18,161 nt of DNA from assembly GCA_002308875.1 (NCBI GenBank), contig DBWK01000065.1:29479-47639 (forward strand), in the 5' to 3' direction. Source of the stretch: Treponema sp. UBA1240 (GTDB lineage Bacteria > Spirochaetota > Spirochaetia > Treponematales > Treponemataceae). The notes below the pieces were generated by a model. That model saw only the letters and a list, made by a program, of their open reading frames with translations. It was not told the origin of the DNA and made no database searches. Position numbers and translations under genes: made by a program. Every line of letters begins with the position of its first letter. Within the stretch, counting starts at the first letter, position 1. Below are positions 6,728 through 15,446 of the stretch, one piece after another.

Positions 6728-9274
6728 CTAATCATAAAGGTTGTTCAGTTTTCCGTAAACAACGCTTATCCTGCTTTTATCTTCAGCTGAAAGAATATTT
6801 GCCGCATCGTCAATCAAAACTTCAAGGCTTGACAGACTTTCATTCAGTGCTGTTGAAAATCCCCTTGAAACTTTGAACCAGTAATTTGTCGCACCGTCAG
6901 TAAACAACGAGATAAATCCGAGTTCTTTGCTTTTTTGCTTTGCTACCGTAACACGCAGAATCCATTTCAGCGAATCAATAAGCAGTGAAATGTCCTTATC
7001 AGCCTGAATATTCAGCTTTCTCGGCCAGTCGTTCAATCCGACAGGTTCAAGGTTGATATTCTTTGCTATTTTCATTATGAGTTCCAGTTTTTCACCGTCC
7101 AAAAGCACAAATTTTTGTTTTGAAATTTCCATTATTATCCGTGCTTTAAGACCACTTATCTGTTTTATGTAAGAATCTATGTATGATTCAGGCAGAAGAT
7201 TGATAACTTCACTAAAACTGTTGTATGGCAGAATAAGTATTTTTTTGCCTTTTATTTTTTCTATGCGGAACGTTTTATTGCCAATTATTACGGAATTATC
7301 ATCTTTTTTGTTTTTGGGCTGTTCTTCAATAAACGGTCGGTCATTTGCAGTAAGACTTCCCCGTTTTTTCCGTATTCCCATGAGCCTGCTTTCCATATTG
7401 TTGCCGAGCTTTTCGAGAATCTGCCTGGTAAGAGGCGAAACCGACATGGCAAACATCCTGGACGTTCTTACTATTTCACCGGCAACTATAAACTGCGGAT
7501 CCGTTCTGAACATATTTGAACCCGGATGTATCTGTATGTTTTCGGCAGTCAGGCTCTTATAGTTTTCTCTTCTTTCACGTACACACACAAACTGAATCAG
7601 ACCCGTACATATGCAGCAGAGGTAATTTTCCCATGAACCGCCGCTGGTAATCGGAATACCGGATTGTGATACAATTTCTTCAAGCTGAACCTTGATGTTC
7701 GCAATTTCAGCCATAACCCTTGTGTCAAGATAGTTTTCCTTGCAGAATTTTTCCTTGTTCTTTGTATTTGTGTATTTTCTGAAAATCCGAATGTAAGAAA
7801 CAAAATCCCCATAATTATCCCTGAATGTGTGGTGCGCCTGTCTTGCGTCCGCTTCTTCACCGGGTGGCAATAAAAACGGTGACTGCGCCGAAAGAAACGA
7901 AACAGCAATAAGAACTTCTTCAATTACGCCGGGATAGTTCATTATGGCTTCAACAATAATCCTGCTTTGGCGCGGCATAAGCGGAAACTGTGCCATCATT
8001 TTTCCAATCGTAGAAAGCGTAAAATCGTCGTTCAGCGCATTAAGCATATTCAGCGTTTCAATTGCACCCTTTATACCTTCTCTACCAGGCGGTGAAATAA
8101 AATCAAAGTGTTCAAAGTCCGTAATTCCAAGTTCTGCCATCCGCAGAACAACTTCCGACAGATCCGTACGGAATATTTCTTCAACCGTGTACATAGGACG
8201 CGATTCAAAGTCTTTGCGTTCATAAAGTCTGTAACAAGTTCCAGCCTGAGTTCTTCCGGCACGACCTTTGCGCTGGTTGCAGGAGGCCTTTGAAACCGCC
8301 GTTTCGTTCAAACTGGAAGTAAAAGACCTCGGACTGTAAAAGTTCATTTTTGCAAGGCCCGAATCTATGACCGATGTTATTCCCGGAATTGTAACACTGG
8401 TTTCAGCAATGTTTGTTGAGACAACAACTTTCTTTTTTCCCGCCGGTGTATCTTCAAAAACGCGTTCCTGCTCCTCCTTTGAAAGCCTGCCGTATAACGG
8501 AATCAGGTGAAGTTTTTTCCCGAACGGAGCGTGCGAAAGATTAAAAATGCAGTCTTTGATAACCTTTTCACCGGGCAGAAAAATCAAAGTGTCACCGGTA
8601 TCATCGTTTTCAAGAATGCGGTAAACGGTATTTTCGATTTTGTTAAGCAGCGCTTCTTCACCTGTAGCGGTCTGAGTTGTTGCGGTAATAACAGGTGGAT
8701 CGTAGATTACGGTAACAGGGTAGGTTATTGTGTCTATTGTAACGATAGGACAGTCGTCGAAGTAATGTGAAAACAGTTCCGTGTTCATAGTCGCGGATGA
8801 AACGATTACTTTGAGGTCTTTGCGCTCGTTAAGAATCCGCTTTACAAGACCAAGTACAAAATCAATGTTAAGGCTTCTTTCGTGAGCCTCGTCTATCATA
8901 ATTACTGAATATCTGCTTAACCACGGATCAAGTTTCATTTCCTGAAGCAGAATCCCGTCCGTCATTATTTTTATCCGTGTTGTTATGTCGGTTTTGTCTT
9001 CAAACCGCATTTTGTAACCTACAAGACCTGGATATGCCGTTCCAAGCTGCTTTGATATGTATTCGCTTACGGAAAGAGCCGCAATACGGCGCGGCTGTGT
9101 TACGGCAATAATGCCGTTGTCTGAATAACCTGCCTCATGCAGAATTACGGGCAGTTGTGTTGTTTTGCCCGAACCTGTAGGGCTCTGCACAACAATAACC
9201 TGATTGCATGAAAGCATATCCAGAATTCTCTGCTTTTGCTGATATACGGGAAGATCTTTGTAGGAAATAGACAT
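6728..9274 (-). CDS. DEAH-box ATP-dependent helicase, HrpA-like
   Basis: A cytoplasmic helicase of 848 residues from ATG 9274-9272. Motif I is SPTGSGKT (31-38), motif Ia TQPRRIAA, motif II DEAH (128-131), motif III SSAT, then LIFLPG, STNIAETSVTIPG, and motif VI QRKGRAGR (334-341). A winged-helix/HA2 part and an OB-fold-like stretch near IQIHPGS follow, as in HrpA/DHX RNA helicases. It is much shorter than E. coli HrpA (about 1300 residues) and lacks that long C-terminus, so hrpA or hrpB should not be assumed. An in-frame ATG at 9295 would add 7 residues, but it lies within the promoter and has only a weak SD; I prefer 9274, leaderless. It diverges from ppdK. Substrate unknown; structured RNA is likely. 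Confidence 0.9.
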   Translation of the reverse strand: MSISYKDLPVYQQKQRILDMLSCNQVIVVQSPTGSGKTTQLPVILHEAGYSDNGIIAVTQPRRIAALSVSEYISKQLGTAYPGLVGYKMRFEDKTDITTRIKIMTDGILLQEMKLDPWLSRYSVIMIDEAHERSLNIDFVLGLVKRILNERKDLKVIVSSATMNTELFSHYFDDCPIVTIDTITYPVTVIYDPPVITATTQTATGEEALLNKIENTVYRILENDDTGDTLIFLPGEKVIKDCIFNLSHAPFGKKLHLIPLYGRLSKEEQERVFEDTPAGKKKVVVSTNIAETSVTIPGITSVIDSGLAKMNFYSPRSFTSSLNETAVSKASCNQRKGRAGRTQAGTCYRLYERKDFESRPMYTVEEIFRTDLSEVVLRMAELGITDFEHFDFISPPGREGIKGAIETLNMLNALNDDFTLSTIGKMMAQFPLMPRQSRIIVEAIMNYPGVIEEVLIAVSFLSAQSPFLLPPGEEADARQAHHTFRDNYGDFVSYIRIFRKYTNTKNKEKFCKENYLDTRVMAEIANIKVQLEEIVSQSGIPITSGGSWENYLCCICTGLIQFVCVRERRENYKSLTAENIQIHPGSNMFRTDPQFIVAGEIVRTSRMFAMSVSPLTRQILEKLGNNMESRLMGIRKKRGSLTANDRPFIEEQPKNKKDDNSVIIGNKTFRIEKIKGKKILILPYNSFSEVINLLPESYIDSYIKQISGLKARIIMEISKQKFVLLDGEKLELIMKIAKNINLEPVGLNDWPRKLNIQADKDISLLIDSLKWILRVTVAKQKSKELGFISLFTDGATNYWFKVSRGFSTALNESLSSLEVLIDDAANILSAEDKSRISVVYGKLNNLYD

Positions 9275-9280
9275 AATCTT

Positions 9281-9309
9281 ATTATACATTGACATATATC
9301 TTTTCTCAA
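9281..9309 (-). promoter_or_regulatory. Helicase promoter, -35 TTGAGA / -10 TATAAT
   Basis: On the minus strand, TTGAGA (9309-9304), a 17-bp spacer and a perfect TATAAT (9286-9281) are present. The expected start is near 9274, the A of the preferred ATG. It is interlocked with the plus-strand ppdK promoter: each -35 box lies in the spacer of the other. Confidence 0.7.
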
Positions 9310-9317
9310 GGTAAAAT
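9289..9317 (+). promoter_or_regulatory. ppdK promoter, -35 TTGACA / -10 TAAAAT
   Basis: A perfect TTGACA (9289-9294), a 17-bp spacer and TAAAAT (9312-9317; 5/6) predict a start near 9324 and a leader of about 92 bases before ATG 9416. I see no convincing riboswitch or attenuator in that leader. The promoter shares 21 bp with the helicase promoter on the other strand. Confidence 0.65.
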
Positions 9318-9415
9318 CGATGTACAGTTTATTTAAAGTTTTTTGATAGTGAAAGCCGGTGCTGCTGTTTTCTTAGAGTGTGTACTGCTGTCGCTACGGT
9401 CTTAAGGAGCTATTA

Positions 9416-12088
9416 ATGGCAAAAGAAAAATTTGTCTATTTCTTCGGAAAAGGAAAAGCCGAAGGAGATGCCGCCATGCGCGACAAACTTGGTGGAAAAG
9501 GTGCAAACCTTGCGGAAATGACTAATTTAGGAATCCCTGTTCCTCCAGGTTTTACAATTTCAACGGAAGTTTGTAAACTTTTTTATGATAATGAAAGAAA
9601 GTATCCCGCAGGGCTTAAGGAAGCCGTTGCGGAAAACCTTGCAAAGCTTGAATCAACAATCGGAAAAAAACTCGGTGACGCAAACGATCCTCTGCTTGTT
9701 TCCGTACGTTCAGGTGCTGCACAGTCAATGCCGGGAATGATGGATACAATCCTTAACCTCGGTATGAACGACAAAGCTGTAAAAGGACTAGCAGAAAAAA
9801 CAGCAAACCCTCGTTTTGCGTGGGACGCATACCGCCGTTTCATCCAGATGTTTGGCGATGTTGCAATGGGCGTTCCTTCAGATGCTTTTGAAAACGCTAT
9901 CGATGAAATCAAAAAAGCAAAAGGCGTAAAGCTTGACACGGAACTTGATGCCGCTGATCTTGAAAAACTTGTATCCAACTACAAAGTAATCTACAAAAAG
10001 CATACCGGAAAAGACTTTCCTCAGGATCCTGTTGAACAGATGTGGGGCGCAATCGACGCGGTTTTCGGTTCATGGATGAATGAACGCGCTATCAAATACC
10101 GCCAGCTCAACAACATAAGAGGACTTGCCGGAACAGCCGTAAACATACAGTCAATGGTATTCGGCAACTTTGGTGATGATTCCGGAACAGGAGTTTGTTT
10201 CAGCCGCGACCCTTCAACAGGTATCAACGAATTCTACGGCGAATACCTGATGAACGCTCAGGGCGAAGACGTTGTTGCTGGTATCCGTACACCTGAAAAA
10301 ATTACAAAACTCCAGCAGGAAAACAAAAAAGTATATGAACAGCTTGTAGCAATCCGCGAAAAGCTTGAAAAACACTACCGCGATATGCAGGATATGGAAT
10401 TTACCGTACAGCAGGGCGAGCTTTTTATTCTCCAGACACGTAACGGTAAAAGAACCGGTATGGCAGCGGTAAAATGCGCCGTTGACATGGTTGCCGAAAA
10501 ACTCATTACAAAAGAAGAAGCAATCATGCGTGTTACACCGGAACAGATTGACCAGCTTCTGCACCCGATGATCGATGCTAAGGCAAAAAAAGCCGTTAAA
10601 CCTGTTACCAAAGGTCTCAATGCTTCTCCGGGAGCAGCCTGCGGACAGATTGTATATTCCGCTGATGAAGCTGAAAAATGGACTAACGAGGGCAAAAAGG
10701 TTATTCTTGTTCGCAAGGAAACAAGCCCTGAAGACATTACCGGAATGGTTGTTTCAGAAGGTATTCTTACTTCAACCGGCGGTATGACCTCTCACGCAGC
10801 TGTTGTTGCGCGTGGTCTTGGAACTCCGTGTGTCTGCGGTGCAAGCGAAGTAACATTCGCCGACGGCAATGTGTATATTGCAGGCAAAAAATTCACTAGA
10901 GGCGACAGCATTACAATTGACGGAACAACCGGTGAAGTTTACGATTCAGTACTTCCTCTGATTGCTCCCGAATTCAGTGACGAGCTCAAAACATTCCTTT
11001 CATGGTGTGATGATGTTCGCGCCGGAACAGTACGCGGAAACGTACAGGGATTTAAAGTTCGCGCAAACGCTGATCAACCCGCTGATGCAAAGAATGCGTT
11101 TGCATTCGGAGCAGAAGGTATTGGTTTGTGCCGCACAGAACATATGTTCTTTGATGCTAAAAAACTCATTCACTTCAGAGCTATGATTGCTTCCGATACT
11201 GCTGAACAGAGACGCGAAGCCCTTTCAAAGATTCTTCTTCTCCAGAAAGACGACTTCTTCGGAATCTTTGAAGCAATGAACGGAAAGCCGGTAACAATCC
11301 GTCTTCTTGATCCGCCTCTCCATGAGTTCATTCCTCACACAAGGGAAGAAACAGCGGAACTTGCAGCTCACATGGGCGTGGATACAGATGTACTTGCAGC
11401 AAAACTTGAAAAACTGCACGAAATGAACCCGATGCTCGGACACCGCGGTTGTCGTCTTGCCATCACATTCCCTGAAATTTACGAAACACAGGTAGAGGCA
11501 ATCTCTCTTGCCGCCGCAGAATGTGTAAAACGCAATATTCCGGTACATCCTGAAGTAATGATTCCTATAGTCTGTGATTATGATGAACTAAAGATAATCC
11601 GCAATTCATGCGAAAAGGTTATGAAGGACGTTTTTGCACGTGAAAAGATTGAATTCAACATCAGAATCGGAACAATGATTGAAGTTCCGCGCGCTGCTCT
11701 CCTTGCAGGAAAGATTGCAGAGTATGCGGACTTCTTCAGTTTTGGTACAAATGACCTTACACAGATGACATTCGCATTCAGCCGTGATGATGCCGGTAAA
11801 TTCCTTCCTACTTATCTTTCAAAAGAAATTTTTGAATCAGATCCTTTCAAATCAATCGATGAGGAAGGCGTAGGTCAGCTGATACAGTTTGCCGCTAAGA
11901 ACGGTCGTGACGTAAAACCGGATTTGAAACTCGGTATTTGCGGCGAGCATGGCGGTGATCCACAGACAATCGATTTCTGTTACAGAGCAGGCTTGAATTA
12001 TGTTTCATGCTCACCATACCGCGTTCCTGTTGCCCGTATGGCAGCGGCACAGGCCGTAATCAGAAACTCAAAGGGTAAAAAGAAATAA
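9416..12088 (+). CDS. ppdK: Pyruvate phosphate dikinase
   Basis: An 890-residue enzyme, the usual length for bacterial PPDK, that interconverts pyruvate + ATP + Pi with phosphoenolpyruvate + AMP + PPi in the cytoplasm. The N-terminal ATP-grasp part has GGKGANLAEM (26-35) and RSGAAQSMPGMMDTILNLG. The swivelling domain carries the phosphorylated histidine in TGGMTSHAAVVARG (His460). The C-terminal PEP/pyruvate barrel has LLDPPLHEF, GHRGCRL and the catalytic cysteine in CGEHGGDP (Cys842). All key residues are present. The frame opens upstream (GTG 9380), but ATG 9416 has AAGGAG at 9404-9409 and matches the family start. It is a single-gene unit with its own promoter and a strong terminator. In anaerobic spirochetes such an enzyme usually serves PPi-linked glycolysis; its direction here is inference. 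Confidence 0.97.
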   Translation: MAKEKFVYFFGKGKAEGDAAMRDKLGGKGANLAEMTNLGIPVPPGFTISTEVCKLFYDNERKYPAGLKEAVAENLAKLESTIGKKLGDANDPLLVSVRSGAAQSMPGMMDTILNLGMNDKAVKGLAEKTANPRFAWDAYRRFIQMFGDVAMGVPSDAFENAIDEIKKAKGVKLDTELDAADLEKLVSNYKVIYKKHTGKDFPQDPVEQMWGAIDAVFGSWMNERAIKYRQLNNIRGLAGTAVNIQSMVFGNFGDDSGTGVCFSRDPSTGINEFYGEYLMNAQGEDVVAGIRTPEKITKLQQENKKVYEQLVAIREKLEKHYRDMQDMEFTVQQGELFILQTRNGKRTGMAAVKCAVDMVAEKLITKEEAIMRVTPEQIDQLLHPMIDAKAKKAVKPVTKGLNASPGAACGQIVYSADEAEKWTNEGKKVILVRKETSPEDITGMVVSEGILTSTGGMTSHAAVVARGLGTPCVCGASEVTFADGNVYIAGKKFTRGDSITIDGTTGEVYDSVLPLIAPEFSDELKTFLSWCDDVRAGTVRGNVQGFKVRANADQPADAKNAFAFGAEGIGLCRTEHMFFDAKKLIHFRAMIASDTAEQRREALSKILLLQKDDFFGIFEAMNGKPVTIRLLDPPLHEFIPHTREETAELAAHMGVDTDVLAAKLEKLHEMNPMLGHRGCRLAITFPEIYETQVEAISLAAAECVKRNIPVHPEVMIPIVCDYDELKIIRNSCEKVMKDVFAREKIEFNIRIGTMIEVPRAALLAGKIAEYADFFSFGTNDLTQMTFAFSRDDAGKFLPTYLSKEIFESDPFKSIDEEGVGQLIQFAAKNGRDVKPDLKLGICGEHGGDPQTIDFCYRAGLNYVSCSPYRVPVARMAAAQAVIRNSKGKKK

Positions 12089-12109
12089 TTCTTTGTGTTG
12101 ATTTTTTTT

Positions 12110-12144
12110 AACGGATTATCGGAAATTTCGGTAATCCGTTTTTT
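12110..12144 (+). terminator. Rho-independent terminator of ppdK
   Basis: AACGGATTA (12110-12118) pairs perfectly with TAATCCGTT (12132-12140), with further weak pairing inside, and the T-run continues to 12144. It starts 21 bases after the ppdK stop. Confidence 0.9.
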
Positions 12145-12168
12145 GTTTCATATTCTTTTATTAACTGC

Positions 12169-12197
12169 TTGTATATTTAATAACCTTCAAATATAAT
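12169..12197 (+). promoter_or_regulatory. Promoter of the SpoIIE-type phosphatase gene
   Basis: A perfect TATAAT (12192-12197) follows a weak -35 TTGTAT (12169-12174) at 17 bp. The expected start is 12204-12205, coinciding with the ATG at 12205. There is no Shine-Dalgarno between. Confidence 0.55.
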
Positions 12198-12204
12198 TTA
12201 AATT

Positions 12205-13497
12205 ATGGTACAACAGCCGTTAGACAGTCCCGTTGAAAAAGATCGCAATTATAAAATCTGTTGGTTTATTACCCTGAGTTTTGGAATTCAGGGACTATTA
12301 ATGTCTGTTATTTGCGCGATAGACAAAAATTACTTTCTTGTTGCGCTAAATGCGGTGGATAGCATCCTTATGTTCATTGCATTTGCCTATCTTAACATCA
12401 AAAAAAAGCTTACACTGTTTTTTGTTTTTACACCGTTAATAGTTGTCTGCCTTGAAATTATCTTTCTTTTAAAAGGCGGAACGGAAGGTTTTGGTATAAT
12501 CTGGATTACGGCGGTGCCCCTGTTTACACTGTATCTTCTGCCTTTTAACTGGTTTATGATTTTGAACGCAGGTCTGCTGGTAATTCAGATGATCTGTCTT
12601 TGGACACCTTTGTCCGCATATATGTATCCTTTCAAGGCTTCGTTCGCACTGCGGTTCCCGCTGGTATTTCTCTTTGAACTGTTTTTTGCGCTTTACATTA
12701 AATATCGGATACACAAAACCGAGCATGAGCTTGATTATCAAAAGAAATTGCTTTTAACCGAGATAAATCAGGCGGCACTTATTCAGAATTCTTTTCTCAG
12801 ACGCAAAAACGTTGATTATTTTGGTTGGAACGTTGCGTGCCGGTGTGTCCCGATGTCGGGAGTTTCGGGTGATATGTTCGATTTCTTTTCGGACGGAAAC
12901 AAGCTTAACGGACTCGGTATATTCGACATTTCAGGACACGGAATATCTTCTGGAATAATAACCCTGCTTGCAAAAAACATTATACGGAATGAGTTCAAAG
13001 CGGATACAAAAGTTCCACTCAGCTATACCGTGGAGCATATAAACGAGCGTTACCTTGAGGAAAAGGGCTCAATCGACAATTATATTACAGGCATTATTCT
13101 ACGGATTTGCGGTAATGACGGCACGATTGAGCTTGTAAATGCGGGGCACAAACTGCCTTTTGTTTACCGTAAAAAGACTGGAATTGCGGAATTAGTTCCG
13201 AATTCCGAGGAGGCTGTTGGTGCGATAGGTTTCAGGGATTTGCCGTACAAATATGTGTCGTTGTTTTTGTCGCTTGAAAGCGGAGATGAGTTGTTCCTAT
13301 ATACTGACGGAATTGTTGATATGCGGAACAAAGCCGGAGACGAATTTGGCAATGAGCGTTTTGCTGAATCAATTTGCCGTCATGCCGGTGAAAATGTAGA
13401 AAACCAAATTTCTCTTATATATGACGATATAAATGCTTTTGCGGAAGGAATGCCGCTTGCTGATGATATGAGTATTATAATCCTTCAGAAAGCCTAA
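12205..13497 (+). CDS. Membrane SpoIIE/RsbU-type PP2C protein phosphatase
   Basis: A 430-residue protein. Six hydrophobic helices lie between about 17 and 168 with only short loops, then a linker helix rich in Lys/Glu/Gln (about 170-195), then a PP2C-like SpoIIE domain. The metal-binding motifs are present: VSGDMFDFF (Asp223, Asp226), FDISGHG (Asp241), YTDGIVD and ADDMS (Asp420, Asp421). Relatives dephosphorylate serine-phosphorylated anti-sigma-factor antagonists in partner-switching pathways. No antagonist, anti-sigma factor or kinase is encoded nearby, so the target is unknown. The N-terminus is not a recognised sensor such as GAF, PAS or HAMP. ATG 12205 has no Shine-Dalgarno and appears leaderless. 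The chemoreceptor gene follows 71 bases downstream in the same direction but has its own promoter-like site. Confidence 0.88.
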   Translation: MVQQPLDSPVEKDRNYKICWFITLSFGIQGLLMSVICAIDKNYFLVALNAVDSILMFIAFAYLNIKKKLTLFFVFTPLIVVCLEIIFLLKGGTEGFGIIWITAVPLFTLYLLPFNWFMILNAGLLVIQMICLWTPLSAYMYPFKASFALRFPLVFLFELFFALYIKYRIHKTEHELDYQKKLLLTEINQAALIQNSFLRRKNVDYFGWNVACRCVPMSGVSGDMFDFFSDGNKLNGLGIFDISGHGISSGIITLLAKNIIRNEFKADTKVPLSYTVEHINERYLEEKGSIDNYITGIILRICGNDGTIELVNAGHKLPFVYRKKTGIAELVPNSEEAVGAIGFRDLPYKYVSLFLSLESGDELFLYTDGIVDMRNKAGDEFGNERFAESICRHAGENVENQISLIYDDINAFAEGMPLADDMSIIILQKA

Positions 13498-13524
13498 TTC
13501 TTATAAAAGTTTCTATAGACAAAA

Positions 13525-13533
13525 TGGTATAAT
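13525..13533 (+). promoter_or_regulatory. Extended -10 promoter of the chemoreceptor gene
   Basis: TGGTATAAT is an extended -10 element (TGn plus a perfect TATAAT at 13528-13533). No good -35 lies 16-18 bases upstream, which is usual for extended -10 promoters. The predicted start near 13540 gives a leader of about 29 bases containing AGGAGAGG. No flagellar sigma-28 pattern is visible. Confidence 0.5.
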
Positions 13534-13568
13534 CGGGTAATAATTTTTTAGGAGAGGTTATCTGTACT

Positions 13569-15380
13569 ATGCATTCTTTTAAAGTCCGTTTCATAGTTTT
13601 TTTTACTTTATTTGTATTGCTTTCGTGTACTGCCGTTACGATAATTGCGGGAGTTGGAATTGCCAGAACAGGTGCAATTCTTGCATCACAGCAAGGATTC
13701 CCTGTTTGTGAAAGAGCTCTTGAAGCAATTGACCCTGACCAATTTTCGCAGTTTTTGGAGTATCCTAATACTCATAATCCCTATTATGAAAAAACACGAC
13801 TTGCGCTGCTTAACATTAAGAAAATCGTTGGCTGTGAATATTTGTATACCATGGTACCTCTCAAAGGAACCGAGTACATGTATATAATCGACGGAAGCTG
13901 TGATCCGTCAGATACCGAAAACTTTTCGAAGCTTGCAGAAAAAGAAGACATAGCCTCTTACGGTGACGCTCCTTTTGAAGCAATGCGTACCGGAAAAGCG
14001 GTTTCTTCAGGTATCACGTATCAGGAAGAATGGGGCTGGCAGGTAAGTACCTATGCGCCGATTATAACGTCTTCCGGTAGGACAGTGGGTTTTGTAGGCT
14101 GCGATTTTTCTACACAGGATATAATCGGTACAATCCGCCGTCAGATACTGTTGATTGCAGCTGTAAGCGGTATCTGCGTTCTGTTTGGAATTGTTCTTGT
14201 ATATATTTTTACGCATAGCATGTTCGGGCAGATGAAAAAAGTTTCTTCCGCCATGGAACAGATTTCACACGGAAACGCAAATCTTACCATGCGTATTCCC
14301 GAACAAGGCAAAAACGAAATAAGCGCACTTGCGGGAAATTTCAATTCTTTCTCAGAAAAGCTTCAGGATATTATCACCATAATGAAGCAGTCAAAAGAAT
14401 CGTTACTGACTGTAGGACAGCGGCTTAATGAGGGGGTTGATGATACAACGGCGGCAATTACGCAGATTATAACAAACATCAATACAATCGGCGGCAACAT
14501 TGAAAAACAGGGAACAAGCGTTCATCAGACAACCGAAACCGTAAACCGGATTCTTGACAACATCCGTTCCCTCGAATCCCTTGTCGATACACAGGTGACT
14601 GTCGTTTCCGCCGCTTCGGAAGCAGTAAGCAGCATGATACAGAATATCGGCGGTGTAAATACGTCCGTCGACAAAATGGCAAACTCATTTGCGTCTCTCG
14701 CACAGGACGCGGAATCCGGTCTTAATACGCAAAAGGCATTGCAGGGACAAATCGCCGAGATTGAAAACCAGTCAAAGCTTTTGAATGAGGCAAACATGGT
14801 CATCGCAAACATTGCGAACCAGACAAACCTGCTTGCAATGAACGCTGCCATCGAAGCGGCGCATGCCGGTGAAGCCGGAAAAGGTTTTGCCGTTGTTGCC
14901 GACGAAATCCGCAAACTGTCCGAAACTTCAACATCGCAGTCAAAAACAATCGGTGAACAGCTCAAGCGCATAAAAAACACAATAAACAATGTTGTTCTCG
15001 CAACACAGCAGGGAGTTCAGGGGTATACCAACCTTGCTTCAGAAATACGCGAGACCGATGTTATTGTCCGCCAGATAAAAACAGCAATGGAAGAACAGCA
15101 GGCTGGTTCCGCAAAGATTACGGAAGCGCTGCATGATATGAATTCAAGTACTGAACAAGTACAGCAGGCTTCGCAGGAAATGACGGCCGGCAGCAAGGTT
15201 ATTATGGTAGAGGTTAATACGCTGCAGGAAGGAACGCAGGAAATGAGGCGCGAAATGGACGATATGAGCAGCAATGCCACAAAAATTAACGATACCGGTA
15301 ACGCCCTCGCTGAAATTTCTGATCTTATGGACAAATCAATTACCGAAATAGGAACACAGGTAGACCAGTTCGTAGTCTGA
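13569..15380 (+). CDS. Methyl-accepting chemotaxis protein
   Basis: A 603-residue chemoreceptor with the classic layout. TM1 is about 7-30. A periplasmic domain (about 31-190) ends YAPIITSSGRTVGFVGCDFS, typical of Cache-type ligand-binding domains. TM2 is about 193-215, HAMP about 216-268, and a long helical cytoplasmic part follows. The signalling hairpin tip starts IANQTNLLAMNAAIEAAHAG (415 on) and continues GKGFAVVADEIRKL, so CheW/CheA contact should be intact. The cytoplasmic part has several Glu/Gln pairs suitable for methylation. The C-terminus (QVDQFVV) has no CheR-docking pentapeptide. AGGAGAGG (13550-13557) precedes ATG 13569 by 11 bases, somewhat far. The ligand cannot be read from sequence. 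A terminator-like hairpin follows, shared with the convergent gene. Confidence 0.95.
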   Translation: MHSFKVRFIVFFTLFVLLSCTAVTIIAGVGIARTGAILASQQGFPVCERALEAIDPDQFSQFLEYPNTHNPYYEKTRLALLNIKKIVGCEYLYTMVPLKGTEYMYIIDGSCDPSDTENFSKLAEKEDIASYGDAPFEAMRTGKAVSSGITYQEEWGWQVSTYAPIITSSGRTVGFVGCDFSTQDIIGTIRRQILLIAAVSGICVLFGIVLVYIFTHSMFGQMKKVSSAMEQISHGNANLTMRIPEQGKNEISALAGNFNSFSEKLQDIITIMKQSKESLLTVGQRLNEGVDDTTAAITQIITNINTIGGNIEKQGTSVHQTTETVNRILDNIRSLESLVDTQVTVVSAASEAVSSMIQNIGGVNTSVDKMANSFASLAQDAESGLNTQKALQGQIAEIENQSKLLNEANMVIANIANQTNLLAMNAAIEAAHAGEAGKGFAVVADEIRKLSETSTSQSKTIGEQLKRIKNTINNVVLATQQGVQGYTNLASEIRETDVIVRQIKTAMEEQQAGSAKITEALHDMNSSTEQVQQASQEMTAGSKVIMVEVNTLQEGTQEMRREMDDMSSNATKINDTGNALAEISDLMDKSITEIGTQVDQFVV

Positions 15381-15397
15381 TTTGCTTTTACGAAAAA

Positions 15398-15426
15398 AAA
15401 ACGCAAGTCTGTTAAACTTGCGTTTT
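15398..15426. terminator. Bidirectional terminator between the chemoreceptor and TrpR-like genes
   Basis: AAAACGCAAGT (15398-15408) pairs with ACTTGCGTTTT (15416-15426) around a 7-base loop. Read on the minus strand, the hairpin is followed by a nine-T run (the A-run 15393-15401), a strong terminator for the TrpR-like gene. On the plus strand only four T follow, so termination of the chemoreceptor transcript is likely weaker. It lies between convergent stops. Confidence 0.85.
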
Positions 15427-15446
15427 ATGCGATTAATGAAGAAATT

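Noticed and set aside
9320..9346. Eight-residue reading frame in the ppdK leader
   Set aside because: No ribosome-binding site, no regulatory codons and no hairpin beside it; probably chance.
9380..9415. 12-codon N-terminal extension of ppdK from GTG 9380
   Set aside because: No ribosome-binding site precedes it, whereas ATG 9416 has AAGGAG at good spacing and the family-like N-terminus.
14525..14989. Minus-strand 154-residue reading frame inside the chemoreceptor gene
   Set aside because: Antisense shadow of the strongly conserved signalling domain, Ser/Ala/Cys-rich, with no family features.
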